NCBI GenBank assembly: GCA_008330645.1
Contig: VLTN01000005.1
Location: forward strand, 248,001-312,000
Origin: Cafeteria roenbergensis
Taxonomy: Eukaryota; Sar; Bigyra; Bicosoecida; Cafeteriaceae
Direction of reading: 5' to 3'
Length of the DNA: 64,000 nt
The position numbers and the translations under genes were made by a program. The notes beneath the pieces are model-generated. The model saw only the letters and a program-made list of their open reading frames with translations, was not told the DNA's origin and made no database searches. Shown piece after piece: positions 19,931-31,554 of the stretch. Positions within the stretch are counted from its first letter, which is position 1. Every line of letters begins with the position of its first letter.

Positions 19931-22900
19931 TCACGGGCTCAACGATGCTCGCGCTGCCGCTTGCTCCTCTCGCTCGATCGCCCGGAGCGAGCGGAAGAAC
20001 TCCATTGGCCGGAATCCGGAGTCCGCCGGCAGCGCGCTGGCAGCGCCGACGTCGCCGAGGACGGAGTCGGCGCCGTGCTGGGACGGGACATTCCGGCCCA
20101 CCACGCTGTGGGCAGTGCCCTCGTCGCGCGTGCCTCCTCCTGCAGCGCCGTCGTCGGCACGCCTTGCGGCCCCGGGCCTCGCGCCTGCCGTGCGCGGCCG
20201 CTGCTGCCTGAGGGCGTGCGGCTCTGCGGACACCGGCCCCATAGCGGGCACGCCCACCACCGACACGGCCCCCTCGGCCTTGCTCCGGCGCGCCGTCGAC
20301 GGCCGTTGAGCCGCCGAGGGTCGCCGCGCGGTCGCCGTCGCGACGCCAGCGCCCGGCGGACGCTGCGTCCACGCCGCCTGGGGAAGCTGCTGGCGCCTCT
20401 CGGAGAACGGAGCCACTGAGCTCGGCGGCGGCGCCGCCGACGACGGCGACGCCCGAAACACCGCCCAGTCGCCCTCCTCCACTGGGCGCGCCGCCGAAAC
20501 AGTGCGCGAGCTAGCGCTCTTGCCTCGAGCGCTCGCCGACTTGGCCACGCCGGCGGAGCCCGAGACAGGCCCCCCGGAGGTCCGCCTGGGCTGCGCTGCA
20601 AGGGAAGTCGAGAAAGCGAAGCCGCTTGCGGCGGCAGCGTCAGCCAGAGACGAAGCGGTGCCCCAAGCCAAGCCGCCGGCCTTGCTGTCCAATGAGGCCT
20701 CGCCGTATCCGGGCACGCCCCGCGAGGCCAAGCTGACAGGGCCGCTGGTCAGAGACTCTGCAGCGGTCGCTTCAGGCGGGGCAGCCTCGAACTCCAGCGC
20801 TGCCACAGGCACAGGCCCCGAGTGTTGCACGCGAGACACGCGCATCAGCTGGCCGTCAGCGCCTCCGTCAGTGCCATGGCCGGCGCGGTCCTGTCCCGAA
20901 GACGGCGCGAAGTCTGCACCCAAGCCAGCGCGGCCCTCTGTCCGGCCAGGGAGCCTGGTCGGCTCCAGGGACTGAGGGCGTCTGCCTGCGGCGCCGGCGG
21001 TGCGTGGTCGCATCGCCGGTCGTTGCGCTGCAGAGGTGGGCGCCGGGTCGCGGGCCAAGGCCGCTGCCGGCGGCAGCACCGTCGCGTCCGTGGGCCCGTG
21101 CTGCTGGCGGTGGGGCCCGGCAGTGGTCGGCCGCGTGGGCCTCGTGGGACGCCCTGGACCGGGGGCGGCGGGTCGTGCTGCTGGGCCAGCCTCAGCGGGA
21201 GGAGGCGGCGATGCTGTGCCAGCGGTTGAGGGCTCTGCGGAGGCCAGGGGCTGGACAGGACGAGCCGGCGGTGGGGGCGCGGTGGGCCGCGGGGGGGCTT
21301 TGGCCGGCGGGGCCGGGGCGCCTCGTGCGTCGGCAGGCTTGGACAGCCCGGTGGAGCCTGCCGCGCCGGTCGGGGCTTCTGACGCCCGGGGTGAGTCCCC
21401 GGCGAAGCCGGCAGCAGCCGGTGCAGCGCCATGCTCCGAGGCAGGTGGCGCAGCGGCTTGCTTGCTCGAGGGCGGGGCTCGTGCCGCCGAGGCTGGCTGC
21501 GCTGCCGACGCGGGCGCGGCGGGCGAGCGCTGCCTGGAGCCGCTCGCCGGAGGGGCTCCACGTCCGCTGTGGGCTGCAGGCGGGTCCGGCGGGTCCGGCG
21601 AGGGCGTAGCTGCCTGCCTTGCCACGTCGGCCTGACCGACGGGTGGTTTGTCTTGCGGCCTTTGCCGGGCTCCGGGAGCCGGGACGGTCGGGCTAGCAGC
21701 ACCCGCTTTGGCCCTCGGCGTCTGCCCTCCTCTCGGGGACTGCGCGCTGGAAGGGGTGGTGGGCGGAGAAGCCCCGCGTCCGGGCCCGGCCGAGCGCACT
21801 GAGAAGGAAGGCCTGCGGAGCAACGATTGGCCGGACATGCTGGGCCTCTTGGAGAATGACTTGCGGGACCTGAGCGAAGGCGCGTCCACGCGAGCTCGGG
21901 GCCGCTCCAGCAGCGCCCCGGCGCCCATTCCGGCAAGCGCGCAGAGGGAAGAGAGCGACCCGGCAGGCAGAGCCGCCTCTGCTGTCAAGACGCGCTTGGG
22001 CAGCGCGAGGAGCGCCGCGGTGTACTGGAAGGCAAGCGGGTGGACCGGGGCTGTTGCGTTGAGAGAGCGGGCCGCCAGAAGCACCTGCCGGAGGGTCTGC
22101 GGGAGAGAGCGAAGGAGGAGACAAGGAGAGGGGGGGGGCGTGGTCGGACAGGAGGTGGCGGCAGCGTTTAGGGTCGCAGCGACAGGGTCGCAGCGAAGCA
22201 CACGGGCGGGTGGCGCGGGCGCGGGAGGAGTCGAGGGGCAAGCACCCGCAACGGCCGTCTGTGCGCGAGCGCGTGGCCCGGAGCTGGCGAGACCCCGCCG
22301 TGCAGCAGCCCAACGCGCCGGGCTGGCCTGTTCTCACGACGCGCTCCTCCGTGCTCGCCTCCTCGTCGGACGCAACGCTGGTGACGGAGGCCGCATCGTC
22401 GTCCTCAGCGGGCCCGCCCTTCGCGCTCGAGGGCGCGGGGGCAGGGGCCTCCGTGCTGCTTGCCTGCTGCGGCAGCACAACGCCGCCGGCTCCGTCCTTG
22501 ACTGGCACAAGCATTCCACGGGCACGCGCTTTGGCCTCTCGGGTCACCTGCTCCCGGAGCTCTTCCACGGTGACGATTCTGCCGCTGCCTGCTGCAGCCC
22601 GTCCCGCCTTGGCAGTCGGCGAGGCCGCCTTTCCGGGAACAACGCCAAACGCCCTCATGGCCGCGGAGCCGGCCTGGCGGGCCTTGGCGCCGCCGGCCCC
22701 AGCTCCAGCGGCCGGTTCCGTGGAGGCCGTGGCTCCATCGGCCTGCCGCCCGCCCCCGCGCTCGGTGCCCCCGCCTGCGCCTGCGGGCTCCTGCCCGCCT
22801 TGGGGCGAACTCTCGCCGCCCTTGCGACTGGCTTTGCTGGCTGCCATCATCAGGCGGATCGCGGCCTGGGCCCTGGTCGAGCCGAACACCGGCGACTGGC

Positions 22901-25900
22901 TTGCCAAGGCCTCGCCTGCTGCCTGAAGCGGGCTGAGCCTCGCCGCCTCGGTGAAGATTGAGTACGCAACGTCCCGGCCGCTGAGCGACACCCCTCTGGC
23001 AGCCTGATTCGCGCCCACCTCAGACACCCTCGGCCAGAACTCCGATTCGAACTCCTCCCAGGAGAGGGTGCCGCAGCGCCTGCCGCGCCTGTCGGCGCGC
23101 ACAAAGGCGGAACACCACCGCGCCTCCTCAATCACGGCCGCCCTCTCGTGCAGCTGAGCAACGAGGTCAGCCACTTCCCACACGTCAATGCACACGCACC
23201 GCGTGGCTGCGGAAGATCCCGTCCGCGTTCCAACGGCCCGCATCTGAAACGAGCTGGACATAGCGGAGGACAGCCGGTCCAGCGGGGCTGGCGCCGACTG
23301 CGCGGCGAGCGCCCCTCCCCCGCCCGGGGCCTCCGTTGCCAGGCACCTCGCAAGCCAGTCCCGCACCAGCGCCGCCGCGCGACGGGTCAGCCCCGCCTTG
23401 GCAGATCGCAGGTGGCGGGCCAGTTGGTCGGGCGACAGCTCGTCCGCCGCAGCGGGGGCGACGCGCGGCGAGGCTGCCTGCCGCTTCGCTGTGGCCTTGG
23501 CTGCAGCCGACGCTGCGGCCTCCGCCACGAGCTCGGCGGGCCCCGTCAGGCCCCGGCGCACCGCCGACAACACGGCGGCCTGCGTAGCAGTCGCTTCCAG
23601 CGCCTCTGACCGGGACATGGGGGCGACGGACACCGCAAGCACCTGGGTGCCGCTTGCTGCGCCCTTGGCCGGCCGCGGGGGCAGCGTCACCGCTTGCATC
23701 TGCCCCACGAGCGCTCGGAACAACGCCTTGCCCTCTCGACCAGGCCAGCAGGCAGGGTCCACGGCCGCCACGGCGGCAGAGCCCCAGTCCGACCCGCTCG
23801 CCGCTGCGGCCATCTCGGACGGGCGCATGCTCCCGGCGTCCCGGGCGTCGGAGGCCGCAGCCTTCCCGCCAGCGTCGCCGGCCGACGGGTCGGAGGGCTG
23901 CGCCTGCACGTCCTCGCCCATGCGCTCGAGCGACGCCATGGCTGCCAGCACCGGCCACGCCTCGCGCCAGGCGATGCTGAGCGCCGCCAGGGCTGGGCAC
24001 CACTCCCTGAGAACGCCGCGGCTGGAGGGGATGCCGGCGCCCGCTGCCGCGCCCTCCTCCCCCCGCATGGCCAGCTGTGCCGCGTCCAGCTCCTCCTCGG
24101 CCTGCGTCCGCCGTCGCTTCTTCTTCCCGCGGCCGCCGGACGGTGTGGGTGGAGGGGCCGACTGGTCCGCGCCCCCCTTGGCCCGCTGCCGCGCCTCAGC
24201 CGCCAGGTCGCGGGGAGTGCTTGCGCTGCTTCCCGCGGCGCCCGCCCGCGCCCTGTGGTGGACCGACGTTGCGTCTGGGGGCAGGGCCGCCCCTTCAACA
24301 TCGCTCACGGCTTCCGCCGCCGCCGCGCTCCGCACTGGAGCGCTCGCAGAGGCAAGCCCTGCCGCCACAATCACAAACGCTCGCGTCCGGCGCAGCGGCT
24401 CCTGGTCCTCGCCTTCCAGAAGCGCTGCTGCCTGCTCCTCCGACATGGCCACCTGCCCGAGCCCTCCGCCCCGTAGCAGCGAGCCCTTCGAAGCGCCGGC
24501 CCCCGACGCGGCGGCCCGAGACCCCGCCGGCGCGAGGCGGCTCGCTGCTGTGGCTGCGTGAGACGCCACGCGCCCGCTGGCGCCTGCGCCTGCGCCTGGG
24601 GCCTTGGCCTTGGAGCCCGACCTCGCGCTGCGCAGCTTCCGCCGGCCGGCGGGCCGTGCCCGGGCGGGAGGAGCGGCTGCTGACTCAGGGTCCACCGCCG
24701 GCTGGGGCAGCTTCGGCGTGCGGGGCGAGAGCTGAGGGCCGGCGGACTGTCGCGACGACGGCGCCGGCTGGAACCAGGGCCCCGGAGACGCAGGAACACC
24801 CGAGTCGTCTCCGGCGGTGGGGGGCGCGTCTGTCGAGAGCAGCCCCGGCACCGGCCGCTTCTTGCTTCCCCGGCTGCTGCTCAGCGCCCGGCGAACGGCC
24901 TTCCCGCCGCCCTCCCCCGGAGCGCGCGCCGCTCCAAGCGCCGCGCCCTCCGCGCCGTCAACGGGCGCTTCGTTCACCGCGGGGAGTCCGGCCGCGCGGC
25001 CTGAACGGCCCCCCCAGCGCATCGACATGGCATTCACCAACACGGGGGCGGCGCGGCTGGGCCGGCGCACGGCCCGCCCGCGAGCCTCTGGCACCCTCGG
25101 CGGCGAGGCGTCTGCGCGGCCACCCTTCCCGGCCCGGCCGCTGCCCGACCTCTGGGCGTGCGTGGCGCCGCTCACGCTGAACGCCTCTTCTCGATGCTCG
25201 TCATCATCGTCCTCCTCCTCGCCGTCCTCGTTGTCCTCGTCTTCCTCATCCTCATCCCCGCCGTCGTCGTCGCTGTCGTCCTCCTCGTCGGTTAGGTCGC
25301 TGTCCTCCACCACTTGGTCCACGTCCGCGTCGTCAATTCCGGCCAGCGCTCCCCCCATCGGGAAGAACACGGCCCCCGCGCGATCCTTCCCACCGGCTCC
25401 GCCGCCCCGGGCGCCACCCGCGCCGGCAGGGCCCTCTCCGATCAGAGCCCGCGACGACCCCACGGACGCGGCCGCGATCCGCCCCATTGCCTCCGAGTCC
25501 GTTTCCGCCGCCCGCCGGTGAGCCTCTGCCGCCTCCCGACTCAGCACCAGCCAGCCGAGCGAGCCGCCGGCGTGCACCTCCGGCGCCACCGCCACGATTG
25601 GGCTGACCGCGACCCGCCTGTCCCCGCCCGTGAAGGACCTGCTGCCGGCCGGCGTGGCCGCGCGCCGCGCCCGAGCCGTTCGCCGCTTCCTCGACCCCGC
25701 GGCCTCGCTGCCGCCCACGGAGTCCCCGTCGCCGTCCGCGCCGTCGCCCTCGTCCGGAGACCCCGAGCGCACGCCGCGCGCTCCCACGCCCGCCAGCGCG
25801 AGCGCGAGCGCGGGCCCCGATGGCCGCGACCCGGCGCTGCTCCAGGCCCCCGACAGGCCCGCGGCGCCGGCCGCCCGCAGGGCCGAGAGCAGCTTCGCCA

Positions 25901-28760
25901 CGACGTGGGGCAGGTACTCGTGCGCCGGCATTGATGCGCCGCAGGCGCAGACACCCAGGGGGCGGGGCCGCAGGCCGCAGACGCAGGGCCGGCTCATTCC
26001 CAGCAGCCGCAGGCACAGCCGCAGCCGGGACGACGGCACGGCCGGCCGCGCGCGGTGCAGGGAGAGCAGCGCGGCCTGCACCGACCTGCGGCCCTGCGCC
26101 CGGGCAGCGCCCCCCGCCGACGCCGCAAGGGGGGTGGGCTTGACCGCGCTCGCTGCGGCGGATACGAGGCACGAGGCGAGCGCCGGACGGGGCCGCCCCG
26201 CTTCGTCCGCCTTGGGAGCCGCCTCGCCCGCGCTCGCTGCGATGCCAGCCTCCACCACGTCCAGCGCGTCGGCAAGTGGTGTCAGCCGCTCCTGTGAGTC
26301 CGGCAGAGCCGTGATCCGCCGCCGGATGCAAACGGCCAGCAGCTCCTGCGGGCCCGGGTAGCAGAGGAAGAATCTCGGAACTCTCCGCCTCTGCACGACC
26401 GCCCGGGGCCGCCTGCCAAGCAGAGCCCGCGCCTGCCTGCGCGCCTCGCCGTCCATGAGCACGAGCACGTCATCGTCGGTCCCGACTCCCGCCTCCTTCT
26501 GCTGGAGCCTCCTCGTCACGAATCGGTCCGCAGCCGTGTGCAGCGCCTTGATGGTGGCTGTTGCGCTCGCCAGCGACTGCTCGCGGGCCTTGGCGCCCCT
26601 CTCCAGGGCCCTCACGGCGTAGAACACGCCGTCCACCGAACGGAACAGGTCCTCCGAGTCGTCCTCCCCCCAGGACCGCTTGCCCTCCACGCCCAGAGCG
26701 CGCCCGAGCCTCACCTCCGCGGCCTTGAGACGCCGCGCTCCGGCCGCGGCGCTGGCAGCGGCCGCGGCTTCCACGGCGACCAGCTCCACCTTGAGCCTCC
26801 TCAGCGCCGCACCCGCCCGCCCCGTGCCCCCCTGTCCGAGTGCCTCCGCCAGGGACGCCGACCGCCGAAGCCGCGCCACCGGAACCAGCCCCTCGCCCGC
26901 CCCTTCCGCCTCCATGCCGTCCAGGTGGCGGTGCAGCTGCTCCGCCCTCTGCTGCGCCTCCACCATGCTCACGCCCGCCGTAGTGGCGGCCCACGACGGC
27001 CCGCCGGTCGCGCCCCACGATGCCGCTTGCCCCCCCGCTGGCCACAGCTCCTCGCCCGGCCGGGCGGCCGCCCGCGCCGTCCCGCCGGCCCTCCTGCCGC
27101 CGTGGCTCCTGAAGGCCAGCTCGAGCTCCCCAGGGCTCAGCGTCGCCGGGTCCTCAAGGTGCGCGTCGGCAGCGGTCGGCGCGGCCCGGCCTGCTGTGGC
27201 TGGCCGGTCGGCCGTTGCGGCGGTGGGCCCGACCGCTTGCCCGGCAGCCGCCGATCCGTCCGCCTCCAGTTCCGCCGCCTTGCCCTCCACAGCCTGAAAT
27301 GGCTTGGATTGCTCCTGCGGAGCTGCGCCGGCAGCGGCGCCGGCACAGGCGCCGGCCGCCGCTGTGAACCCCCCCGGAGAGCGCTCGCCCTCGCGCTCGG
27401 CCGGCACCGAAACGGCCGCCGCCAGGCGCTCTGCAAACGCCCCCAGTCGGGCCTGGGGCCCCACCGGCGCCTCGCCGTGACCGCCCAACAGCGGCTCTGA
27501 CCTGTCCGCTGCTTGGAGGATACTGGTCCCCATCTCGATCGTCTCGCTGGAGGGCCGACTATGCCGCAGCGCGGCGACCGGGCCGGTGCTGCCAGCGCCC
27601 GCCTCCCGCCGCTGGGCTGTGGTCGCACCACCGGAGGTCGAGGCGCAGGATCCCTCGCCGCCAACGGCCAGAGCCGCGAGCGCTGCCGTCGCGCGCGCGA
27701 TTGCAGCCACGGCCTCTGCGCACCCAGCGACAGCGTCGCCTCCCGGCTTCCCTCCCGCGCTGCCAGGCCCCGCCCCAGTGGACACCGCCAGGGCCGTGAG
27801 ACCCTGGGCGACTGCCATGCAGGCGCGCCCTGCTCGCTCCTGCCGGGCCGCGCCGGCCGACCAGCCATCCCCGCCGGCCGGCGCGCCGGCCACCGCCTGC
27901 GCATCGGTGCAGGTCTCGCTTGCGCCCGCGCACTCGCCAGCAAAGTCGCTGAGCTCCGGGCGCAGCCTCCTCACAAGCTCAGCGAGCGCAGGCCCGGCGT
28001 TTCCGGGTGCAGCGCTGGCTGCCTTGCCCGCCGCCAGCTCTGACGCTGCCGCCGCGCTGCGGGCCACAAGGCCGCCAGCCGACCTGGCGTCCACGTGCCC
28101 GCCCGCGCTCTCAGTGCGGGAAGCAGCCGCCTCGAAGGCAAAGGCTGACAGCTCCGCGAGGCGCCGTAGGGCATTGCCCAGCGTCGCGGGTGGAGCGGCT
28201 GGCTTTGCCGTCGCAGGCGCAGAGGCGGAGGCGGCTTCGCTGCACGCCCCGACGCCCGCTGCGCACCGCAGAAGCCGCCGCAGCAGCGCCCCGCTCGCAC
28301 CAGTGTCTCCGCCCGTGGTTGAGCGCAAGTGTGCAGCGCGCGGTTGCTGGCTGGCATCGCAGCTCGCGGCCGTTGCGCCTCGAGCTGAGCCAGTGGCCGT
28401 GGCGCCGGCCAAAACGACGCGCTTCCGGGCCGGAAGCCATGGCGCGGCGGGGACAACCGACCCGGGCGGGGCTGCGCGCCCCAGCGGACGAGCGGACAGG
28501 GGTCGCCCGGTCGCCCGTCTCTCGGCCTCCTCGGCTCCCAGCGCCAGGCAAAGCGAAAAGCCCGCCGGGTTCGCCAGGTCGCCTCGAGGCGTCGGTCGTG
28601 CCCACCGGGAGGGTCTGCGGGGCTGCCCAGCGTCCTCGATCCCGGCCCGGCGCGCGAGCGCGGGTTGCATGTTTGCCGCCTCCGCAGCAACAGCCAGGGC
28701 TGGCCCCTTGCCCGAGCGCTGCTGCGCCCGGGACCGCGAGGCCTCAAGCCGGACAGACAT
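19931..28760 (-). CDS. Very large low-complexity protein of unknown function, with paired CxCG motifs and an acidic tract
   Basis: I do not recognise this protein. Two exons are predicted: about 28760-22338 and 22096-19931 (241-nt intron, donor GTGAGA), giving about 2,860 aa. The start at 28760 is a guess; another ATG lies at 28670. Visible features in order: an Ala-rich N-terminal third with regular hydrophobic helices; a helical block (ALRRLKVELVAVEAAAAASA, then LFRSVDGVFYAVRALERGAK); a strand-rich patch RVPRFFLCYPGPQELLAVCI; SRPCVCGLRPRPLGVCACGA, whose CxCG pair could bind zinc; an acidic run of ~45 residues (around 25190-25320); a basic GRGKKKRRRTQ patch that could direct nuclear import; and a degenerate EF-hand-like GRRCGTLSWEEFESEFWPRV. 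Exon 2 opens with a helix (TLRQVLLAARSLNATAPVHP) and then becomes Pro/Ala/Ser-rich to the stop. The coding frame is supported by structure and length, not by homology. Confidence 0.6.
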
Positions 28761-29222
28761 TCGCCCAGGTCCAGGGAGGGCCTTCGCCGCAGTCAGAATG
28801 GGGGGCCAGGGCGAGGGCTGCGCGCCCGCCCCCAGCAGGCAAGTGCGCCTCGTCCGCACTTGCGCGGGTGCTGCTCTGCCCCCTTGATGCTCGCGACGGT
28901 TGAACCGTCGCGAGCCGCTGCGGCTTGGCCTGCATCGGCTACATACGCCGGGCTTGCGTCTTGGGAGTGCCTGCGGCGCGCTAGTGAGCTGGTCGGGTGG
29001 TCGTGGAGCGGAAAAAGCTGGCCGTGTGATTTCGCCGTTGCTCGCGGTTTCTGCACGACGGCGTGTGACCCTACGGCCCGAGGGCGGCAGCCTTCAGAGG
29101 GAGCATCAGTCGGCGTGGAGCACAGCCGCGCTGCTACCAGATTCCGGCACGTCGCTGCATCGCGAGCAGTGCCTGGTTCTGCTCAAGGTGCTTCGCAGCA
29201 AAACGGGACGCTGTGCCGAGCG
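28761..29222. other. Intergenic gap with a perfect palindrome
   Basis: 462 bp upstream of the large protein's likely start and downstream of the next minus-strand gene's stop. Its main content is a 27-bp near-symmetric palindrome (separate entry). The region is slightly less GC-rich than the flanking genes, as expected for a promoter/UTR. An upstream exon of the large gene is possible. Confidence 0.4.
28889..28915. repeat. Perfect inverted repeat, 13-bp arms around one base
   Basis: The left arm is GCTCGCGACGGTT and the right arm is its exact reverse complement, with a single G between. It lies 129 bp before the predicted start of the large minus-strand protein. A dimeric protein-binding site, a cruciform or a 12-bp stem with a TGA loop in RNA would all fit. 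Confidence 0.8.
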
Positions 29223-31451
29223 TCAGCCACGAAGCGAAGTGGCCCACTGCTGAGCGGACGCTGCCGGGCCTTCCCGCAGGCCCCGCACCGGCTTGACGCG
29301 CCTCTTTCGAGCTGCTGGCGGGCTCGGAGATGCCCTCCGCGACGCGCCCGCTCGGCGGCCGCGCGGCGGCGACCGGCTTGCGGTGCGGCCGCCCCTGCGG
29401 CGCGGCGAAGCCTCCCGGAGCGAGTCAGCTGACGGGTCGAAGAGCCTCGGGCCGGCGCTCGCGTCCTCCGCGCGCGCGGCTCGGCCCTCAGCCGATCGGT
29501 GTCTCGAGTGGATTTCCGTGTAGCTCGTCGCGCCATGCTGCGGCCTGCTGGTGGGAGAGTTGGCTTCCGAGGGCGTCGCCGAGGACGGGCCGGAGCGCGG
29601 CGCCCGGAGCGGCGGCGGGGGAGACTGCTCCCTCCAGCCGTCTCCGCCTCCTCCTCCTCCTCCTGCTGCAGCTGCTGCTGCAGCAACTGACGGCTCAGAG
29701 CCTCTGCCGCCCAGGCCGCGCGGACCTCCCGTTGACCTGGCCGCCCAGGACCCAGCAACCCCGCCGGGGCCCGGCGCACCGCCGGCCGACGCCAGCGCGC
29801 CCCCCCCGGCCGCGCGCCGGTCCGCCTCATCTGGGCGCCCCCCCGCCGCCCACTCGCCCGCGTCGCTCGGGCCGTTGGACCTGCTCCCCACAGGCAGCCT
29901 GCCGCGCCCCGCCGGGCTCAGCAGCGCCTCTGGTCTGCGACCCAGCAACACCGCCAGCCGCCGCTCCACCAGCGCCTCCACCTCGTCCGGAGCTGTGCCG
30001 TGCCCGGCAGCACCGCCGCCCGCGGCTTCGTCCTCCGCAGCGGCGAGCGGCGGTGCTGCGCCGTGCCCGGCCCTCGGCTGCCCCTGCCGCCGCCGCCCCC
30101 CGCGCTGCCCAGCCGCGTCAGCTGCAGCAGCCTCGCTCGCGCCGCCCCGGGGCCATGCCGCGCCCTCCGCCCGCGGGCTCTGCTCCGCGCCAGTGTTGTC
30201 GGCCCAGAGAGACGCAAGCTCCTGCCTGAGCGACGCCAGGCCCGTCGCTCGCACTTGGGCCAGGGCCGCCGCGACGCAGGCGTCGGTGTGGGCCCACGCA
30301 CTGGAGAGAGCGGCAGCAACTGGCAGCGGCTCGCCTTCCGGCCCCGCCAGGCCGGCGGCGGGAGGCGGCCACTGCAGCGCAGCGGGTCTGGCCAGCCCCG
30401 GCGCAGCGAAGGGCAGCCCCTCTGACGACCCAAGGGGCTGGACAGGCAACGGGGGCGGCGCCGCCTGAGAAGGCTGCGGGGCGGCGGGCACCGCAGGCGG
30501 CGCAGTCGCTTCCGGCAAGGCGCTCTGGCCGCCGCCGAGGCTTGGTGCGTGGCCCGGTGCGGGCGCGCCCGCAGCAGGCTGCGCCGGCGGCGCCGCGGCG
30601 GGTCCAGACGGTGCTGCTTGGTGTGACGTGCTGCGAGCCGCTGCGGGCCGGAGTGCCGCCTCGGAGGGGGCACGGACAGCGGCCGTGCTGCCGGCGGCGT
30701 CCGCAAATGCCTGCGCCCCCCCGTGGGGTGCCGGCGGCGCCCCATCCGGCCGCCCTGGCGGAGGCGGGGGAGTGTCCTCGTCCTCGTCGCTAGAGAACTC
30801 CACTTCAGGGCTCGGGGCGCCGGCAGGGCGAGGAGCCGGCTTGTGGCCTGGGGGGTTTGCGTTTGCTCCGGGGGACCGGCGGCCGTTCCCGCTCGGCTCC
30901 AGTGCACCGCTTGCAGCGCCGCTTGTCCCAGCAGCGCTTGCAGCTTCTTGCGCAGCCTGCGCCTCTGTCTCCCTTGCTGGGGCGCCTGGCTCGAAGGCGT
31001 GCGAGCGAGAGGCTGGCTGCCTCAGATTCGGGTGCTCCGCAGGGCCAGCGGCCGCAGCGTCCGCAGGAGCGGGGCGCGCGTGCGGCCCCGTGGTCCCGTC
31101 GACGATATCTTGGGCCGGGCGAGCGGCGGCGGCTCGTTGGGGCCTCTTCCGGCCAGGGTTGCCGCCGGTTGCTCGCCGCATCGCTGCCGCCCGCGCTTTG
31201 GCGCTGTCCGGGTGCCCGGCGCCCCCGGCGTCCTGGGCACGGAGGTCCCTCCCGAGGGCCCGCATCTCGTGGCCGACTCGGCTCGCGCCCCTGCGCGGGG
31301 GAAGCGCTGCTGTGGCGGCCAGCGAGTGAGCGCGCTCGGCCGCGGCGGCGATTGGCGGCTCTGCGTCATCCGGCCGGGGCGAACGACGGCGCTGTTCGGG
31401 CGGTGCGCACAGCGAGTGTCCTGTTCGCGGTTTTGCACAGACGGGACACAT
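29223..31451 (-). CDS. Pro/Ala-rich protein with an N-terminal Cys-His zinc-knuckle-like motif
   Basis: Single-exon frame of 742 aa, ATG to stop; function not recognised. It opens with MCPVCAKPRTGHSLCAPP, which has the C-x2-C-x7-H-x2-C spacing of a small zinc knuckle. The next ~600 residues are Pro/Ala/Gly-rich and probably disordered, with a short acidic cluster (FSSDEDEDTPPPPP) at about residue 225. A helical segment near residues 375-420 (AAALSSAWAHTDACVAAALA) and EVEALVERRLAVLLGRRPEA are the only regular parts. The C-terminus is Arg/Ser-rich (SRSPPRGRRAGASRRASPSP), resembling RS-like tails of RNA-associated proteins. The start has a weak context (TTTATGT), but the motif begins right at it. 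It starts about 100 bp after the stop of the PRPP synthetase gene on the same strand. This could be a fragment of a larger gene. Confidence 0.55.
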   Translation of the reverse strand: MCPVCAKPRTGHSLCAPPEQRRRSPRPDDAEPPIAAAAERAHSLAATAALPPRRGASRVGHEMRALGRDLRAQDAGGAGHPDSAKARAAAMRRATGGNPGRKRPQRAAAARPAQDIVDGTTGPHARPAPADAAAAGPAEHPNLRQPASRSHAFEPGAPARETEAQAAQEAASAAGTSGAASGALEPSGNGRRSPGANANPPGHKPAPRPAGAPSPEVEFSSDEDEDTPPPPPGRPDGAPPAPHGGAQAFADAAGSTAAVRAPSEAALRPAAARSTSHQAAPSGPAAAPPAQPAAGAPAPGHAPSLGGGQSALPEATAPPAVPAAPQPSQAAPPPLPVQPLGSSEGLPFAAPGLARPAALQWPPPAAGLAGPEGEPLPVAAALSSAWAHTDACVAAALAQVRATGLASLRQELASLWADNTGAEQSPRAEGAAWPRGGASEAAAADAAGQRGGRRRQGQPRAGHGAAPPLAAAEDEAAGGGAAGHGTAPDEVEALVERRLAVLLGRRPEALLSPAGRGRLPVGSRSNGPSDAGEWAAGGRPDEADRRAAGGGALASAGGAPGPGGVAGSWAARSTGGPRGLGGRGSEPSVAAAAAAAGGGGGGGDGWREQSPPPPLRAPRSGPSSATPSEANSPTSRPQHGATSYTEIHSRHRSAEGRAARAEDASAGPRLFDPSADSLREASPRRRGGRTASRSPPRGRRAGASRRASPSPPAARKRRVKPVRGLREGPAASAQQWATSLRG

Positions 31452-31554
31452 AAACGCATTTTCGGGCGACCAGACCTGGCTGTGCTGGTTGAATGTCGGG
31501 GTGCACGGACGATCAGGCCAGGGCCGGTCGCGAGAGGGGTCGGGTCCAGCCAGC

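Noticed and set aside
21000-24561. Plus-strand frames opposite the large orphan gene
   Set aside because: Composition is typical of shadow frames. The minus-strand frame has the acidic/basic tracts, helices and a consistent intron.
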